The notes under the pieces: generated by a model
Told to the model about the DNA's origin: nothing
Databases searched by the model: none
What the model saw: only the letters and a program-made list of their open reading frames with translations
Made by a program: the position numbers and the translations under genes
NCBI GenBank assembly: GCA_022779465.1
Contig: JALFTB010000006.1
Location: forward strand, 1-31,407
Source: CAG-533 sp022779465
Lineage (GTDB): Bacteria; Bacillota_I; Bacilli_A; RF39; UBA660
Length of the DNA stretch: 31,407 bases
Direction: 5' to 3'
In this document: in pieces, positions 13,913 through 22,325 of the stretch
How positions within the stretch are numbered: position 1 is the first letter of the stretch
Layout: each line of letters opens with the position of its first letter

Positions 13913-15421
13913 TTATATAGTCTTCTTTAATCTTTCTAAGAAGGCCTTACATTCAACCATTACACCCTCACCAAATGTTTGATCTAAGAACTCAACAAAT
14001 CCATCAATTTCATTACGAATATATGCTAAATTCAACTGATCAAATTTTCTTAAAATCTTATTAGCAATTAAATAATCAACTGCTACAATCTCTTTACCAC
14101 CACAAGCAACATAAACCGGAACAAAATCCTTTAATTGCTTAACAATACGATTACCAAAAGCAAGTCTAAAATGATTAATAACATAATCATCCATTAAAGC
14201 AATCTTATTTAAAGTATCCTCACTAACAGGATGCTCTTTTTGAGCTTTTGCAAATAAAGATGTAAAATAAGTAGCACTAATATCTAAAGGTTCAGTTGCC
14301 GGAGCATCAAATTCAACACCCTTAGTATCAATATTAATAGGCATAGCACGGTCATAAACCTTATCAGTAATCATAAATGTAGAGTCATCATTATTAATAG
14401 TACCAATATACCACATATTAGTTGGTAACTTAAATCTACCATCTTCAAGTAATTTAGGGTCAGTATCCCAAGAGTTTGGAACCAAATCAATAACCCATTC
14501 ATCAGTACTAGGTAATTCTAAAATAGATAACATTTCTGCAAAATAATATTCAACACGAGAAATATTCATCTCATCTAATACAGTTACATAAATTTGATTA
14601 TTATACTTAGCTTCATACATCTTACTTAAAACTTCTGTTTCATTAAAACGTTTAGTAAACTCATTGAAATAGCCAAATATTTCAGTACTATCTCTCCAAG
14701 AAGGTTGAACACTAGCAATAGTAGATTCATTCTTAATAAAGTATCCAAATGAATAAGCAAGAGATGTTTTACCTGTACCAGAAATACCTTGTAAAATAAT
14801 TAATCTATTAGAAGCAAAAGCTGAAATAAACAATCTAATTAAGTCAATAGTATAATAAAGACCCATCTTACTAGCAGAATAATTTCTAAATTGTTCACAA
14901 ATCTGTTCTAAAGTAATAGTCTCATTTAACTCAGGAGCTACATAATTGGCGTACTTTTCATCAATCTTAGTTAACTTAAAGAATCTACTTTCACCCTCTT
15001 TAAGCTTATTAACAATATGACCATTCTCATCATATTCAACTTCACCACTATTAGGATCAGTCATTTCTAAATACTTTTGATTTTCACTCTTTAATTTAAC
15101 AATATCATTATTAAGATTATCAATTTCATCAACTAAAGCTTCTTGATGAGCTAAACTATGACGATATCTAATAAATCTCTTAACCATTCTATAAATTAAA
15201 AATGCAAGTAAACCAAATAATATAATCAAACATAATACGGCAAGAATTACTACAAAAACACTAACACCCCTACCTTCAGAATTATATTTATTAACTATAT
15301 CAAAATAATTTGCAAGATTAAAAATTCTAACAAGAGCATTTCCTATAGCTTTAATAAAATCCCATACACCACCTAAAAGTGGCTTCATAAATTCTAAGAA
15401 AAATTCACTATTTACATTCAT
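13913..15421 (-). CDS. membrane-anchored McrB-type AAA+ ATPase/GTPase
   Basis: 502 residues. An N-terminal hydrophobic patch is followed by a clear membrane helix (53-79), a coiled coil (about 88-120), a linker, then an McrB-family AAA+ domain. Walker A is GISGTGKT (212-219). Walker B is VTVLDEMN (279-286), followed by ISRVEYYFAEML, the McrB/dynein-like signature. GTINNDD (340-346) matches the NxxD position of McrB GTPases. McrB proper drives McrC-dependent restriction in the cytosol; here the ring would sit on the inner face of the membrane and no nuclease is encoded beside it. Neighbours are a DUF2357-like protein and secreted fibre genes. GGAGAG precedes the ATG. Remodelling or controlling a membrane assembly is the likely job, by inference. 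Confidence 0.8.
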   Translation of the reverse strand: MNVNSEFFLEFMKPLLGGVWDFIKAIGNALVRIFNLANYFDIVNKYNSEGRGVSVFVVILAVLCLIILFGLLAFLIYRMVKRFIRYRHSLAHQEALVDEIDNLNNDIVKLKSENQKYLEMTDPNSGEVEYDENGHIVNKLKEGESRFFKLTKIDEKYANYVAPELNETITLEQICEQFRNYSASKMGLYYTIDLIRLFISAFASNRLIILQGISGTGKTSLAYSFGYFIKNESTIASVQPSWRDSTEIFGYFNEFTKRFNETEVLSKMYEAKYNNQIYVTVLDEMNISRVEYYFAEMLSILELPSTDEWVIDLVPNSWDTDPKLLEDGRFKLPTNMWYIGTINNDDSTFMITDKVYDRAMPINIDTKGVEFDAPATEPLDISATYFTSLFAKAQKEHPVSEDTLNKIALMDDYVINHFRLAFGNRIVKQLKDFVPVYVACGGKEIVAVDYLIANKILRKFDQLNLAYIRNEIDGFVEFLDQTFGEGVMVECKAFLERLKKTI

Positions 15422-15432
15422 CTTTTACTCTC

Positions 15433-16596
15433 CTAACTTTCTAGAACTAACTTTTTATCAGTAACAATACCATCAAATTTTTCAATAATAACATTTACTC
15501 CATCTTCAAGTAAACCATCAACAAATCTCTTATTATTTAAGTAAAAATCATTACTTACTAAATAATCTTTAGTTTTAAATTCATCATCAATTGAATCAAA
15601 CTTAGTATTTTTACTACAATATATATAATAATCTAAATGGTACTTACCAAATAAATTATTACTCTTCTCACTAAGATCATCAAAATTATATAAAATCTTA
15701 ATTCTCTTATCTAAATAATCATTCTTTAAAAGATTACTTAAAACTTTTAAATTACTCTCATTAAGAACAAATTCCCTCTTTAACGGCAAGAAAAACATCT
15801 TATTAAACTTTCTAACTGAAAATAACTTCATTAAAGTAACAACAATTAAATCAGTACTCATTAAAGCAAATTTATCATCAATATCATCATGATTATAAAT
15901 ATAACTTCCTGCTGCTTTATCTAATTTATTAAGACCAGGAACACTATAATTATAAGAAGTTAAATAATAAATATTTTCTAAAGAAATATCAATATATTTA
16001 TTAAATGAAACATTACTAGATAAAAGTTCAAATATTCTTCTTTCTTTTCTTACATTAGTTTTAATAAGTTCAAGAAGAACTTTAGTATTCTTTTTACCAT
16101 CATCAATCAAATGAATATATTCAATCTTATTAAATTTCTCTAAATAACTTAAAACAATCGTTTTATAATTATTCTTATTAACTTTATAAGGACTAGTCGA
16201 AATATCAATGTTATTAGCAATATTCAAAATAACAGCTGCTAAAACAATTTCTTTCTCATAAGCAGTAATTTCAAAAGCTCTCTTATTTTCGATAAAATAA
16301 TTAATTACACTATAAAGTTCTCTGTCTATATTATATTTAAAAATCTCTTTGTCACTAATAAAACATCTAACTAAACTCTTATATTGAACCTTATCATAGT
16401 CAGTCATTCTCTTAAAAAAATCATTAACTATATATTCAATAGAATTATCTAAATCTCTTCTACGATGCCATAATTTATTCTTATCTACACCTAAAATCTT
16501 AGACAATAAAATAGAGTATTGATATACCGTCTTTAACTTATAAGAATAATATTCATTAAACATATTAGTATTCACTCGACCTACCTCTATTCTCAT
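15433..16596 (-). CDS. uncharacterised protein, first gene of the fibre operon
   Basis: 387 residues that I do not recognise. It is soluble, Lys/Asn/Tyr-rich and mostly helical in the first half, with mixed helix and strand after about 250. There is no signal or membrane segment. It ends 12 bases before the ATPase gene and opens the operon. The ATG at 16596 lies 5 bases after a TATAAT box, which would make the mRNA leaderless. GTG at 16575 with GAGG 8 bases upstream is the alternative start. Its position suggests it works with the ATPase/DUF2357 pair on the cytoplasmic side. The C-terminal ~100 residues weakly recall a degenerate alpha/beta signalling domain, but I would not name one. Confidence 0.7.
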   Translation of the reverse strand: MRIEVGRVNTNMFNEYYSYKLKTVYQYSILLSKILGVDKNKLWHRRRDLDNSIEYIVNDFFKRMTDYDKVQYKSLVRCFISDKEIFKYNIDRELYSVINYFIENKRAFEITAYEKEIVLAAVILNIANNIDISTSPYKVNKNNYKTIVLSYLEKFNKIEYIHLIDDGKKNTKVLLELIKTNVRKERRIFELLSSNVSFNKYIDISLENIYYLTSYNYSVPGLNKLDKAAGSYIYNHDDIDDKFALMSTDLIVVTLMKLFSVRKFNKMFFLPLKREFVLNESNLKVLSNLLKNDYLDKRIKILYNFDDLSEKSNNLFGKYHLDYYIYCSKNTKFDSIDDEFKTKDYLVSNDFYLNNKRFVDGLLEDGVNVIIEKFDGIVTDKKLVLES

Positions 16597-16601
16597 ATTA
16601 A

Positions 16602-16630
16602 ATTATATCAAACCCCATTATTTAATGCAA
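16602..16630 (-). promoter_or_regulatory. promoter of the fibre/ATPase operon, probably leaderless
   Basis: Minus strand: TTGCAT (16625-16630), 17 bases, TATAAT (16602-16607). Transcription would start at about 16595-16596, on the ATG of the first gene. Confidence 0.78.
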
Positions 16631-16637
16631 TAAAAAA

Positions 16638-16664
16638 ACTAGCTATTCTGATAAAATAACTAGT
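16638..16664 (-). terminator. terminator of an orphan transcript
   Basis: Minus strand: ACTAGTTATT-TTATCAG-AATAGCTAGT, a 10-bp stem with one G-T pair followed by seven T. It ends whatever is transcribed leftward from the promoter at 17016-17044, and lies just upstream of the next operon promoter. Confidence 0.88.
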
Positions 16665-16751
16665 CCCAGTTTTTAGAACAATCACAAATTATTTTTAAAA
16701 TCAAAATCCTTTATTCAAAAACCTTAACCTTAAAAATAAACAGAAGCATTA

Positions 16752-16862
16752 TCAGTACTTATCAGGCGATTGCTTATCCTTAGGAGTATCTTTCTCCATA
16801 ACACGTGTTACATCTAGCGTAGATAAGATTGCATCGGCAACTTCTTTACTACCAAAACACAC
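16752..16862 (-). CDS. possible 36-residue ORF or gene remnant
   Basis: GTG at 16862 to TGA at 16754 gives VCFGSKEVADAILSTLDVTR followed by a short charged tail. Codon use (GCC, ACG, CGT, TCG) differs from the AT-rich neighbours, as in a transferred or decayed gene end. There is no good ribosome site at the right distance, only GGTGAT about 12 bases upstream. I do not recognise the product. It may instead be part of a structured RNA. Confidence 0.2.
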   Translation of the reverse strand: MCFGSKEVADAILSTLDVTRVMEKDTPKDKQSPDKY

Positions 16863-17015
16863 CTGAAATTAATCATCACCATTTTATTAATAAGAATATA
16901 ACTAAATCATCATACCTTAAAATAAAATAATAATATAATTATGCATACCCTAAACTTTAATTAGAATATGCAAGTCATTAATCCAAACAATGTGTTTCCT
17001 ATTCTAGACAATATT

Positions 17016-17044
17016 ATTATATGAAATAATTCAAAAAAAATCAA
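17016..17044 (-). promoter_or_regulatory. orphan promoter reading into the 16.6-17.0 kb gap
   Basis: Minus strand: TTGATT (17039-17044), 17 bases, TATAAT (17016-17021). It is placed directly after the terminator of the surface protein gene, so it starts an independent transcript. Confidence 0.65.
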
Positions 17045-17047
17045 CCC

Positions 17048-17076
17048 AAAAATAAAACATCCATAAAGAATGTTTT
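17048..17076 (-). terminator. terminator of the DUF6273-like surface protein gene
   Basis: Minus strand: AAAACAT-(9 bases)-ATGTTTT followed by ATTTTT. The stop codon is within the first arm. Confidence 0.7.
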
Positions 17077-19123
17077 ATCTAACAACAAATGGATCAGAAG
17101 CACTACCACTTCCACTAACAATAACGTTACCCTTTAAGGCAATTGATGGTCGAAGATAATTTTTAACTCCAGCATACGTTAGTATAACTCCAGATGACTT
17201 ATACGCAATATGACCACATCCATCATTTTTGTAACACCCTATAGGTGTAAGTGTCCAAGACATGTCATTACTATGCATATTCATTTTTAAATACGTACCA
17301 CTAATATCACCATTTAATGATACACCAGCATAAACAAGCTCATCAGCGGTAAGCAGTCCGATTGAATACGCTAAATCCCCATTGCCATTTATTGTGTCAT
17401 TTACGGTATATTTACTTAAATTTCCTCCAAGATTGTCATCATTACATACCATGGAAGGACCTTTTTTCACCCTTTCATTTATTGCAAATAATATACTATC
17501 AGAATCCATATTAATTACTTTTTTATCATTACACCATATTACATCTGCTAACTTATCAGCGTAATTTGTTAATTTTGCTTTATACCACGTTTCTAAATTT
17601 TGAAGTGCTTTACTTTTTTTTACATTCGCAAAAGTAGAATCATACATTGATGTAGCCCATTTGCCACCAGCATTCACGCAGGCAGTTTTATTATTATAAG
17701 AATTAACTTTATCTACAACATTATCATTTTCTAACACTAAACATCTATTAGCATCTGTTGTATTATATTGTCCATGCATAAAAGCAGAATCAAGAACGGT
17801 ACTTAAATCTGATTTATTATAATTATTAAACGTTACCTTAAATTTTTCTGAAAAATTTGCATAAGCCAAGCCTTCACCTGTTAAAGTACAATCTGATGAA
17901 TCATTATTATATAAAACTAACTTAACATTATTGTTACCAGTTGTTCTAACAATTCTCCAGCACATTCCTGCAAATCTAACATAATTATTTTCAGCAGCAC
18001 CTCTATAATAATAAGCAGTTCCATAATCATCAGTTGTTTTAATTAAACCTTCGTTAGTTGTTGCTGCAGTTCCTATAGTAGTTGTAGGATTATCTTTTGT
18101 TCCCTGCTTAATAACAGCCGAATATAATGTTTTATTACCAGAGGTAATTTCTAAACGACCAAAAAAATTTCTAGGATGGTGTAATAGCATAACGTCATAC
18201 TTTTCACTTATTGTGTTACTTAGCAAACTAATTTCATCATTATTATCATTAATAGTAATTTTATAATTATGTTTTGTACTACCTGAACCAGATAATACAC
18301 CTGTACCTAATGTAATCACTTGATTATCACCATTAGGAATTGAAACGTTTGTCGCATTTGCAATCATAGTACCATTATTTGATGAATTAGTTCCAGTTAA
18401 TGTATATTTAAGTTCTCCATCACTATATGTATTTTCTTCCACAATTAAAGATACAACATATTTTTCTTCTTTTATTTCATTACTTAAAACACTAAATTTC
18501 CTATCTACTATAGTAGAATTTTCAGTAATGAAATTTCTCCCCTGTCCAACATAAGCAACTGCCCCATCAGGATTTATAGAATTAATAACAAGATGAGAAG
18601 CAAAATTTGCTTCTTGAGCATAATTTTGTTCTTCTCCAGTATCTAAAAAGAAAATTTTAAAACTATAAGTATGTACTGCATTTGTTGCTTTATTAAAGCT
18701 TCCAACTCCTAAATCATAAGTTTCAACTCCATCGAAAATCGTCTGATTTTCAGTTGTATTTGGAATTAAATTTCCATTATTTGAAGTATTTATTCCAGAT
18801 AAAGTATAACTTAAATAGCTTCCAAAATCATTATTATCCACCACTAAACTTATTCCATAATACATATTTAAATCAGTAGTATTATTTCCAGTTACAGTAA
18901 AAGTTTTATTAACCCATGCTGATGATCTAGGATAAATATTAGATAATGTTATATTACCAGATCCATTATCATATTTAATATTCATTGTACCACCTTTAGT
19001 AGCAATAGTTGACCCACTTTCACTTGATGTAAAAGATGTAAAGTATGCGAATGTTAAACCACCACATAAAAGTACTAAAGCAAATATTGTAACTACAACA
19101 ATTATTTTTTGTTTCTTATTCAT
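17075..19123 (-). CDS. large surface protein: TasA-like N-terminal region and DUF6273-like C-terminal region
   Basis: 682 residues. The signal segment (about 6-27) ends in GLTFAYFTSFTSSESGS, typical of SipW-processed TasA/camelysin-like proteins. Residues about 45-330 hold two related beta-sandwich units, each with LSYTLSGINTSNNG- or LKYTLTGTNSSNNG-type segments. After about 370, YYYRGAAENNYVRFAGMCWR and the end YLRPSIALKGNVIV...DPFVVR fit the DUF6273-like module common on surface proteins of gut Bacillota, with several Cys. Its ATG overlaps the stop of the HerA-type gene (TAATG), so the two are translationally coupled. It could be another client of the signal peptidase at 8986-10143. Ligand unknown. 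Confidence 0.78.
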   Translation of the reverse strand: MNKKQKIIVVVTIFALVLLCGGLTFAYFTSFTSSESGSTIATKGGTMNIKYDNGSGNITLSNIYPRSSAWVNKTFTVTGNNTTDLNMYYGISLVVDNNDFGSYLSYTLSGINTSNNGNLIPNTTENQTIFDGVETYDLGVGSFNKATNAVHTYSFKIFFLDTGEEQNYAQEANFASHLVINSINPDGAVAYVGQGRNFITENSTIVDRKFSVLSNEIKEEKYVVSLIVEENTYSDGELKYTLTGTNSSNNGTMIANATNVSIPNGDNQVITLGTGVLSGSGSTKHNYKITINDNNDEISLLSNTISEKYDVMLLHHPRNFFGRLEITSGNKTLYSAVIKQGTKDNPTTTIGTAATTNEGLIKTTDDYGTAYYYRGAAENNYVRFAGMCWRIVRTTGNNNVKLVLYNNDSSDCTLTGEGLAYANFSEKFKVTFNNYNKSDLSTVLDSAFMHGQYNTTDANRCLVLENDNVVDKVNSYNNKTACVNAGGKWATSMYDSTFANVKKSKALQNLETWYKAKLTNYADKLADVIWCNDKKVINMDSDSILFAINERVKKGPSMVCNDDNLGGNLSKYTVNDTINGNGDLAYSIGLLTADELVYAGVSLNGDISGTYLKMNMHSNDMSWTLTPIGCYKNDGCGHIAYKSSGVILTYAGVKNYLRPSIALKGNVIVSGSGSASDPFVVR

Positions 19124-20871
19124 TATTCATACCACCTATTCTTAATATCGACACTAGTAGATTGAGGCATTGGATCTGGAAGCTCAAGTTTAGCAATTAA
19201 TGGAAGTTTAAATGATACCCCAAATATCATTGCTGTTCCTGGTGTTAAATTCTTAAGTTTATTTATTGTCTCCATGCTAACATTACTAGATATATTACTT
19301 ATAATATTTAAATCATTTGGATGAAACATTCTAAATGCAATAAAATTAGAACACTGAGATAAAGCAGTTGTTGATAACTCACTAGGTCTTTGCGTAATTA
19401 AGCCTAATATAACTCCATACTTTCTTCCCTCTTTAGTAATACGATCAAAAATATTATAACCAATAACATTAATATCATTATCATTTTGAACGTATCTATG
19501 TGCTTCTTCTAAAATAACATGAATTGGATAACTTCCTCTTTCTTTTAAACTAGTTGAGAAGTTAAAGAATATCTTTGTAAAAATCTTAGTTAAGGTTTTC
19601 GCAAATCTTTCATCAATATAATTTAAATTCATATTAATAATTTGATAACCATCAAATAAATTCTTAACAAAAGTATCTTTACTTATCTTATGGGTACCAG
19701 GATCAAAAAATTTCTTATTATCACTATTTATAATTTGTAATAATCTCGTTAATAATTGATTATATTCATCATAAACTTTTTCACTCTTAAGCATACCTTC
19801 ACTTATTAAAGCAAAGTCTAAAGCATAATATAAATCATCTAAATCATAAATAACACTTCTATCTATAACCACACTACTTATATCAAACTTTTGAATCTTT
19901 TCTAAATAATCAACTACTAACTGAACATTATTCATCTTACCTTGATTATCTATATTTAAACATTGAGTTAAAGTTCTCGTATAACCAGGTTGAACAATTT
20001 GTGAATTTAAATTAATTCTAGGTGTATTATATCTAGATAATACCGCTACAATTTGATCTCTTATTTGCGTTGAACTTCTACCACTAGATAAAACATCTAA
20101 TAAAGCTTTAGCAATAATATTATCTTTATATAATTGCATAGATTGATCTTCGCTTTTAAATATATAAACCAATTGTAAGGCTTTTTCTAATATCGGTAAT
20201 TGAGTTGGTGATGTCGCATTAAGTAAAAGAGCTAAATCATCTACTTCTAAAAAATAAGCCGGAATATTAATTACATCTCCATCTCCAAATTTTAAGTCAG
20301 AAGTAAAATATTTATATCCCATTCCTGGTAATTCATTTATTTTAGATAAAGCACTATTATATTCACCATAAACATCAAATAAAACTAAGTGAGCATTAAC
20401 TGGCATCTTATCATCATTATGATAAAATAAATTTTGTAAAATTCTTGATACACCACAACTTTTACCAGAACCAGTATTACCTAATATAGCAAAATGATTA
20501 GAAAAGAAATCATTTAAATTAGCACATACATTAAATCCATCATAAGTTAAAGATTTACCAACATACAAAGTATCAGAAGAACCAATATCTTGACTACCTA
20601 AAAACTTTTCTACTTCACTTTTATAAACTATTCTTGGTTTTGAATTAAAGTTAGGTTTTCTTAAAACTCCTGAAGAGAATCGATCATTTTTAATCTCTCC
20701 TACTAAAAATACTTTAATTTCATTTTCATTCATTCCTACTATTTCTCCGACTACAGATCGGTCATTTTCTGGAAATACTACATGAAAATTAACATAATTA
20801 ACTTCTAATTTATGAGTGGCATTTTCTATAATTACATAATTATCATAAATATCTATTATCTTACCAAACAT
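19123..20871 (-). CDS. HerA-type DUF87 ATPase
   Basis: 582-residue hexameric P-loop ATPase of the HerA/FtsK group. A small N-terminal beta-barrel (about 1-65, the HAS-barrel position) is followed by the ATPase core: Walker A GNTGSGKS at 131-138, LVLFDVYGEY, Walker B VILEEAHRYV near 460, then ITQRPSEL and the C-terminal closing strand. Archaeal HerA works with NurA nuclease in DNA end resection, and bacterial versions occur in defence pairs. No NurA, Sir2 or nuclease gene is next to it here. The ATG at 20871 is preceded by AGGTGAT; a GTG 9 bases upstream is less likely. It is translationally coupled to a secreted surface protein, an odd partner, so its substrate is open. Confidence 0.87.
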   Translation of the reverse strand: MFGKIIDIYDNYVIIENATHKLEVNYVNFHVVFPENDRSVVGEIVGMNENEIKVFLVGEIKNDRFSSGVLRKPNFNSKPRIVYKSEVEKFLGSQDIGSSDTLYVGKSLTYDGFNVCANLNDFFSNHFAILGNTGSGKSCGVSRILQNLFYHNDDKMPVNAHLVLFDVYGEYNSALSKINELPGMGYKYFTSDLKFGDGDVINIPAYFLEVDDLALLLNATSPTQLPILEKALQLVYIFKSEDQSMQLYKDNIIAKALLDVLSSGRSSTQIRDQIVAVLSRYNTPRINLNSQIVQPGYTRTLTQCLNIDNQGKMNNVQLVVDYLEKIQKFDISSVVIDRSVIYDLDDLYYALDFALISEGMLKSEKVYDEYNQLLTRLLQIINSDNKKFFDPGTHKISKDTFVKNLFDGYQIINMNLNYIDERFAKTLTKIFTKIFFNFSTSLKERGSYPIHVILEEAHRYVQNDNDINVIGYNIFDRITKEGRKYGVILGLITQRPSELSTTALSQCSNFIAFRMFHPNDLNIISNISSNVSMETINKLKNLTPGTAMIFGVSFKLPLIAKLELPDPMPQSTSVDIKNRWYE

Positions 20872-20913
20872 TATTATCACCTATTCTATATAAAAGTTTA
20901 ACATAAAAAAACA

Positions 20914-20939
20914 AATAAAAAAAGAGGAAAAAACCTCTT
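20914..20939 (-). terminator. terminator after the tiny membrane protein genes
   Basis: Minus strand: AAGAGG-TTTTTT-CCTCTT followed by seven T, just after the TAG of the 36-residue gene. Confidence 0.85.
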
Positions 20940-20944
20940 AATAT

Positions 20945-21055
20945 CTAAACTAAAACAGCACCAAGAATAATTGCCAGTAATATAAATAAAACTAGAACAA
21001 TAAAAGCATCATTTATATTATTTCTTTGGCACGGTTTCTTCTTCTCATTACACAT
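20945..21055 (-). CDS. tiny YjcZ-type membrane protein (36 aa)
   Basis: MCNEKKKPCQRNNINDAF is followed by one hydrophobic helix IVLVLFILLAIILGAVLV. This fits the YjcZ/tiny transmembrane family of Bacillota (pattern F-x-L/I-V-L-F-I-L-L-x-I-I-x-G-A), several of which are made during sporulation and found in spores. The ATG has GGAGG 7-8 bases upstream. It lies in tandem with a paralogue 16 bases away. Exact role unknown. Confidence 0.82.
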   Translation of the reverse strand: MCNEKKKPCQRNNINDAFIVLVLFILLAIILGAVLV

Positions 21056-21071
21056 AATCTAACCTCCTTTA

Positions 21072-21170
21072 TTAAATAACAGCAGCTCCAACTATGATTA
21101 CTAAAAGAATAAATAATACAAGTATAAATGCAGCACCACTTATACCATTATTATTACAACAAGCGTTCAT
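21072..21170 (-). CDS. tiny YjcZ-type membrane protein (32 aa)
   Basis: MNACCNNNGISGAAF is followed by the helix ILVLFILLVIIVGAAVI. This is the classic tiny transmembrane (YjcZ) layout: a short Cys/Asn-rich head and one helix ending in VGAA. GGAGGGAG precedes the ATG. It is the first gene of the pair. Upstream, GCGTACAAT resembles the -10 of sporulation sigma-E/K promoters with one mismatch, but no matching -35 is evident, so sporulation control is only suggested. Confidence 0.84.
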   Translation of the reverse strand: MNACCNNNGISGAAFILVLFILLVIIVGAAVI

Positions 21171-21227
21171 AATCTCCCTCCTTTTCATATCTCACTTTAT
21201 TGTACGCAAAAATAGCCAATTGTGTTC

Positions 21228-21256
21228 TTGTATTTTATAATAATCATTGTTATAAT
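21228..21256 (+). promoter_or_regulatory. promoter of prsA
   Basis: TTGTAT (21228-21233), 17 bases, TATAAT (21251-21256). The mRNA would start near 21263, leaving about 13 bases before the ATG. This rules out upstream in-frame starts for the gene. Confidence 0.75.
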
Positions 21257-21275
21257 AATGCCTATGGAGGGTAAA

Positions 21276-22295
21276 ATGAAAAAGAAAATTTTAATTGCTT
21301 TATTAATTCTTGGCTGTACAGCTGGATGCGGAAAGGTTCCTAAACTATCAAATGGTAAAGAAGCAGTAGTTTCATTTGAAGATACAAAAATTAGCATTAG
21401 TGCTGATGATCTATATAATGAAATTAAAGAAAAATATGCTTTAAGTTCTTTAATTGATATGATTGATAATTCAATTTTATTAAAAGAATATCCAAAAAGT
21501 GATAGTGATGCTAAAAAATATGCTGATGAACAATTAGAAAGTATCAAAAAATACTATGTTGATGATGATGGTAAATATGATGAAAAATCACTTTTATCTG
21601 CTTTAAATCAATATTATGGAATTAGTTCATTAGATGGCTTTAAAGAAATGTTAAAATTAACTTATTATCGTAATAAAGCTGTTGATGATTATGCTAAAAA
21701 TAGTATAACTGATAAACAAGTTCAAAAATATTATGATGAAGAATATGTTGGTGATATTTCTTGTAAACATATTTTAATTGCTCCTAAAACAACTGATTCA
21801 ATGTCAGATGCTGAAAAGAAAAAAGCTGAAGAAGCTGCTTTAAAAACTGCTAAAGAAGTAATTAAGAAATTAAATGATGGTGCTAAATTCGATGACTTAG
21901 CTAAAGAATATTCTGATGATGATTCAAACAAAGACAAAGGTGGAGATTTAGGATACTTTAATAAAGGAGATATGGTTACTGAATTTGAAACAGCTGCTTA
22001 TGCTCTTAAATTAAACAAATATACTACTACACCAGTTAAAACTAAATTTGGTTATCATATCATCTTAAAAACAGGTGCAAAAGAAAAAGAAGCTTTAGAT
22101 AAAGTTAAAGACACTATTATTACTACTCTAGCTGATAAAGCTAAAGAAGACGATAATACAATGCAAATTAATGCTTTAGTTGAATTAAGAAAAAAATATG
22201 GTATGAAAATTGAAGATAGTTCATTATCTAAACAATATTCTAATTATATTAGTAATCAAATCTTACAAGCACAATCAAATAAAACATCAAAATAA
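21276..22295 (+). CDS. prsA: PrsA-type foldase lipoprotein (parvulin PPIase)
   Basis: 339-residue extracytoplasmic folding factor that helps exported proteins fold after Sec transport. The signal MKKKILIALLILGCTAGC offers a lipobox Cys at 14 (ILGC) or 18. The SurA/PrsA-like N-terminal helical domain spans about 30-160. The parvulin domain (about 165-275) has SCKHILIAP, KFDDLAKEYSDDDS, KGGDLGYFNKGDMV and FGYHIILK. A helical C-terminal tail follows. The ATG at 21276 has GGAGGG 4-5 bases upstream. Next to a region full of secreted beta-rich proteins, it may be needed for their folding. Confidence 0.92.
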   Translation: MKKKILIALLILGCTAGCGKVPKLSNGKEAVVSFEDTKISISADDLYNEIKEKYALSSLIDMIDNSILLKEYPKSDSDAKKYADEQLESIKKYYVDDDGKYDEKSLLSALNQYYGISSLDGFKEMLKLTYYRNKAVDDYAKNSITDKQVQKYYDEEYVGDISCKHILIAPKTTDSMSDAEKKKAEEAALKTAKEVIKKLNDGAKFDDLAKEYSDDDSNKDKGGDLGYFNKGDMVTEFETAAYALKLNKYTTTPVKTKFGYHIILKTGAKEKEALDKVKDTIITTLADKAKEDDNTMQINALVELRKKYGMKIEDSSLSKQYSNYISNQILQAQSNKTSK

Positions 22296-22325
22296 AAAAT
22301 CAGCTTACTTAGCTGATTTTTTTGT
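22295..22325. terminator. bidirectional terminator between convergent prsA and the small membrane protein gene
   Basis: AAAAATCAGC-TTACTTA-GCTGATTTTT, a 10-bp stem with a T run on the plus strand and an A run on the other side. Both genes end in or beside it. Confidence 0.9.

Larger units (their letters stand above)
16638..17009 (-). ncRNA. candidate non-coding RNA (about 370 nt) between an orphan promoter and a terminator
   Basis: This 478-bp gap has no recognisable gene, but on the minus strand it has a good promoter at one end and a strong terminator at the other, so about 370 nt should be transcribed. The middle (about 16750-16862) is clearly richer in G+C than the flanks. It contains possible pairings: CTTATC with GATAAG enclosing a TAACACGTGTTA palindrome and a GGAG/CTCC hairpin. 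I could not match it to tmRNA, RNase P RNA, 6S, SRP RNA or a riboswitch class by eye. A 36-codon GTG ORF (16752-16862) lies in the same G+C-rich part and is the alternative explanation. Confidence 0.4.

Noticed and set aside
13913..15421. Canonical McrBC restriction system
   Set aside because: The ATPase has a membrane helix instead of a DNA-recognition domain, no McrC nuclease motif is seen in the partner, and the operon continues into secreted fibre genes.
16636..17044. tmRNA, RNase P RNA, 6S or SRP RNA in the 16.6-17.0 kb gap
   Set aside because: The length would suit tmRNA or RNase P, but no CCA-ended acceptor arm, tag frame or conserved RNase P core blocks could be found.
21222..21275. 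Upstream in-frame start of prsA adding 18 residues
   Set aside because: It lies just 5' of and inside the promoter; the ATG at 21276 has a proper GGAGGG site and gives a normal lipoprotein signal.
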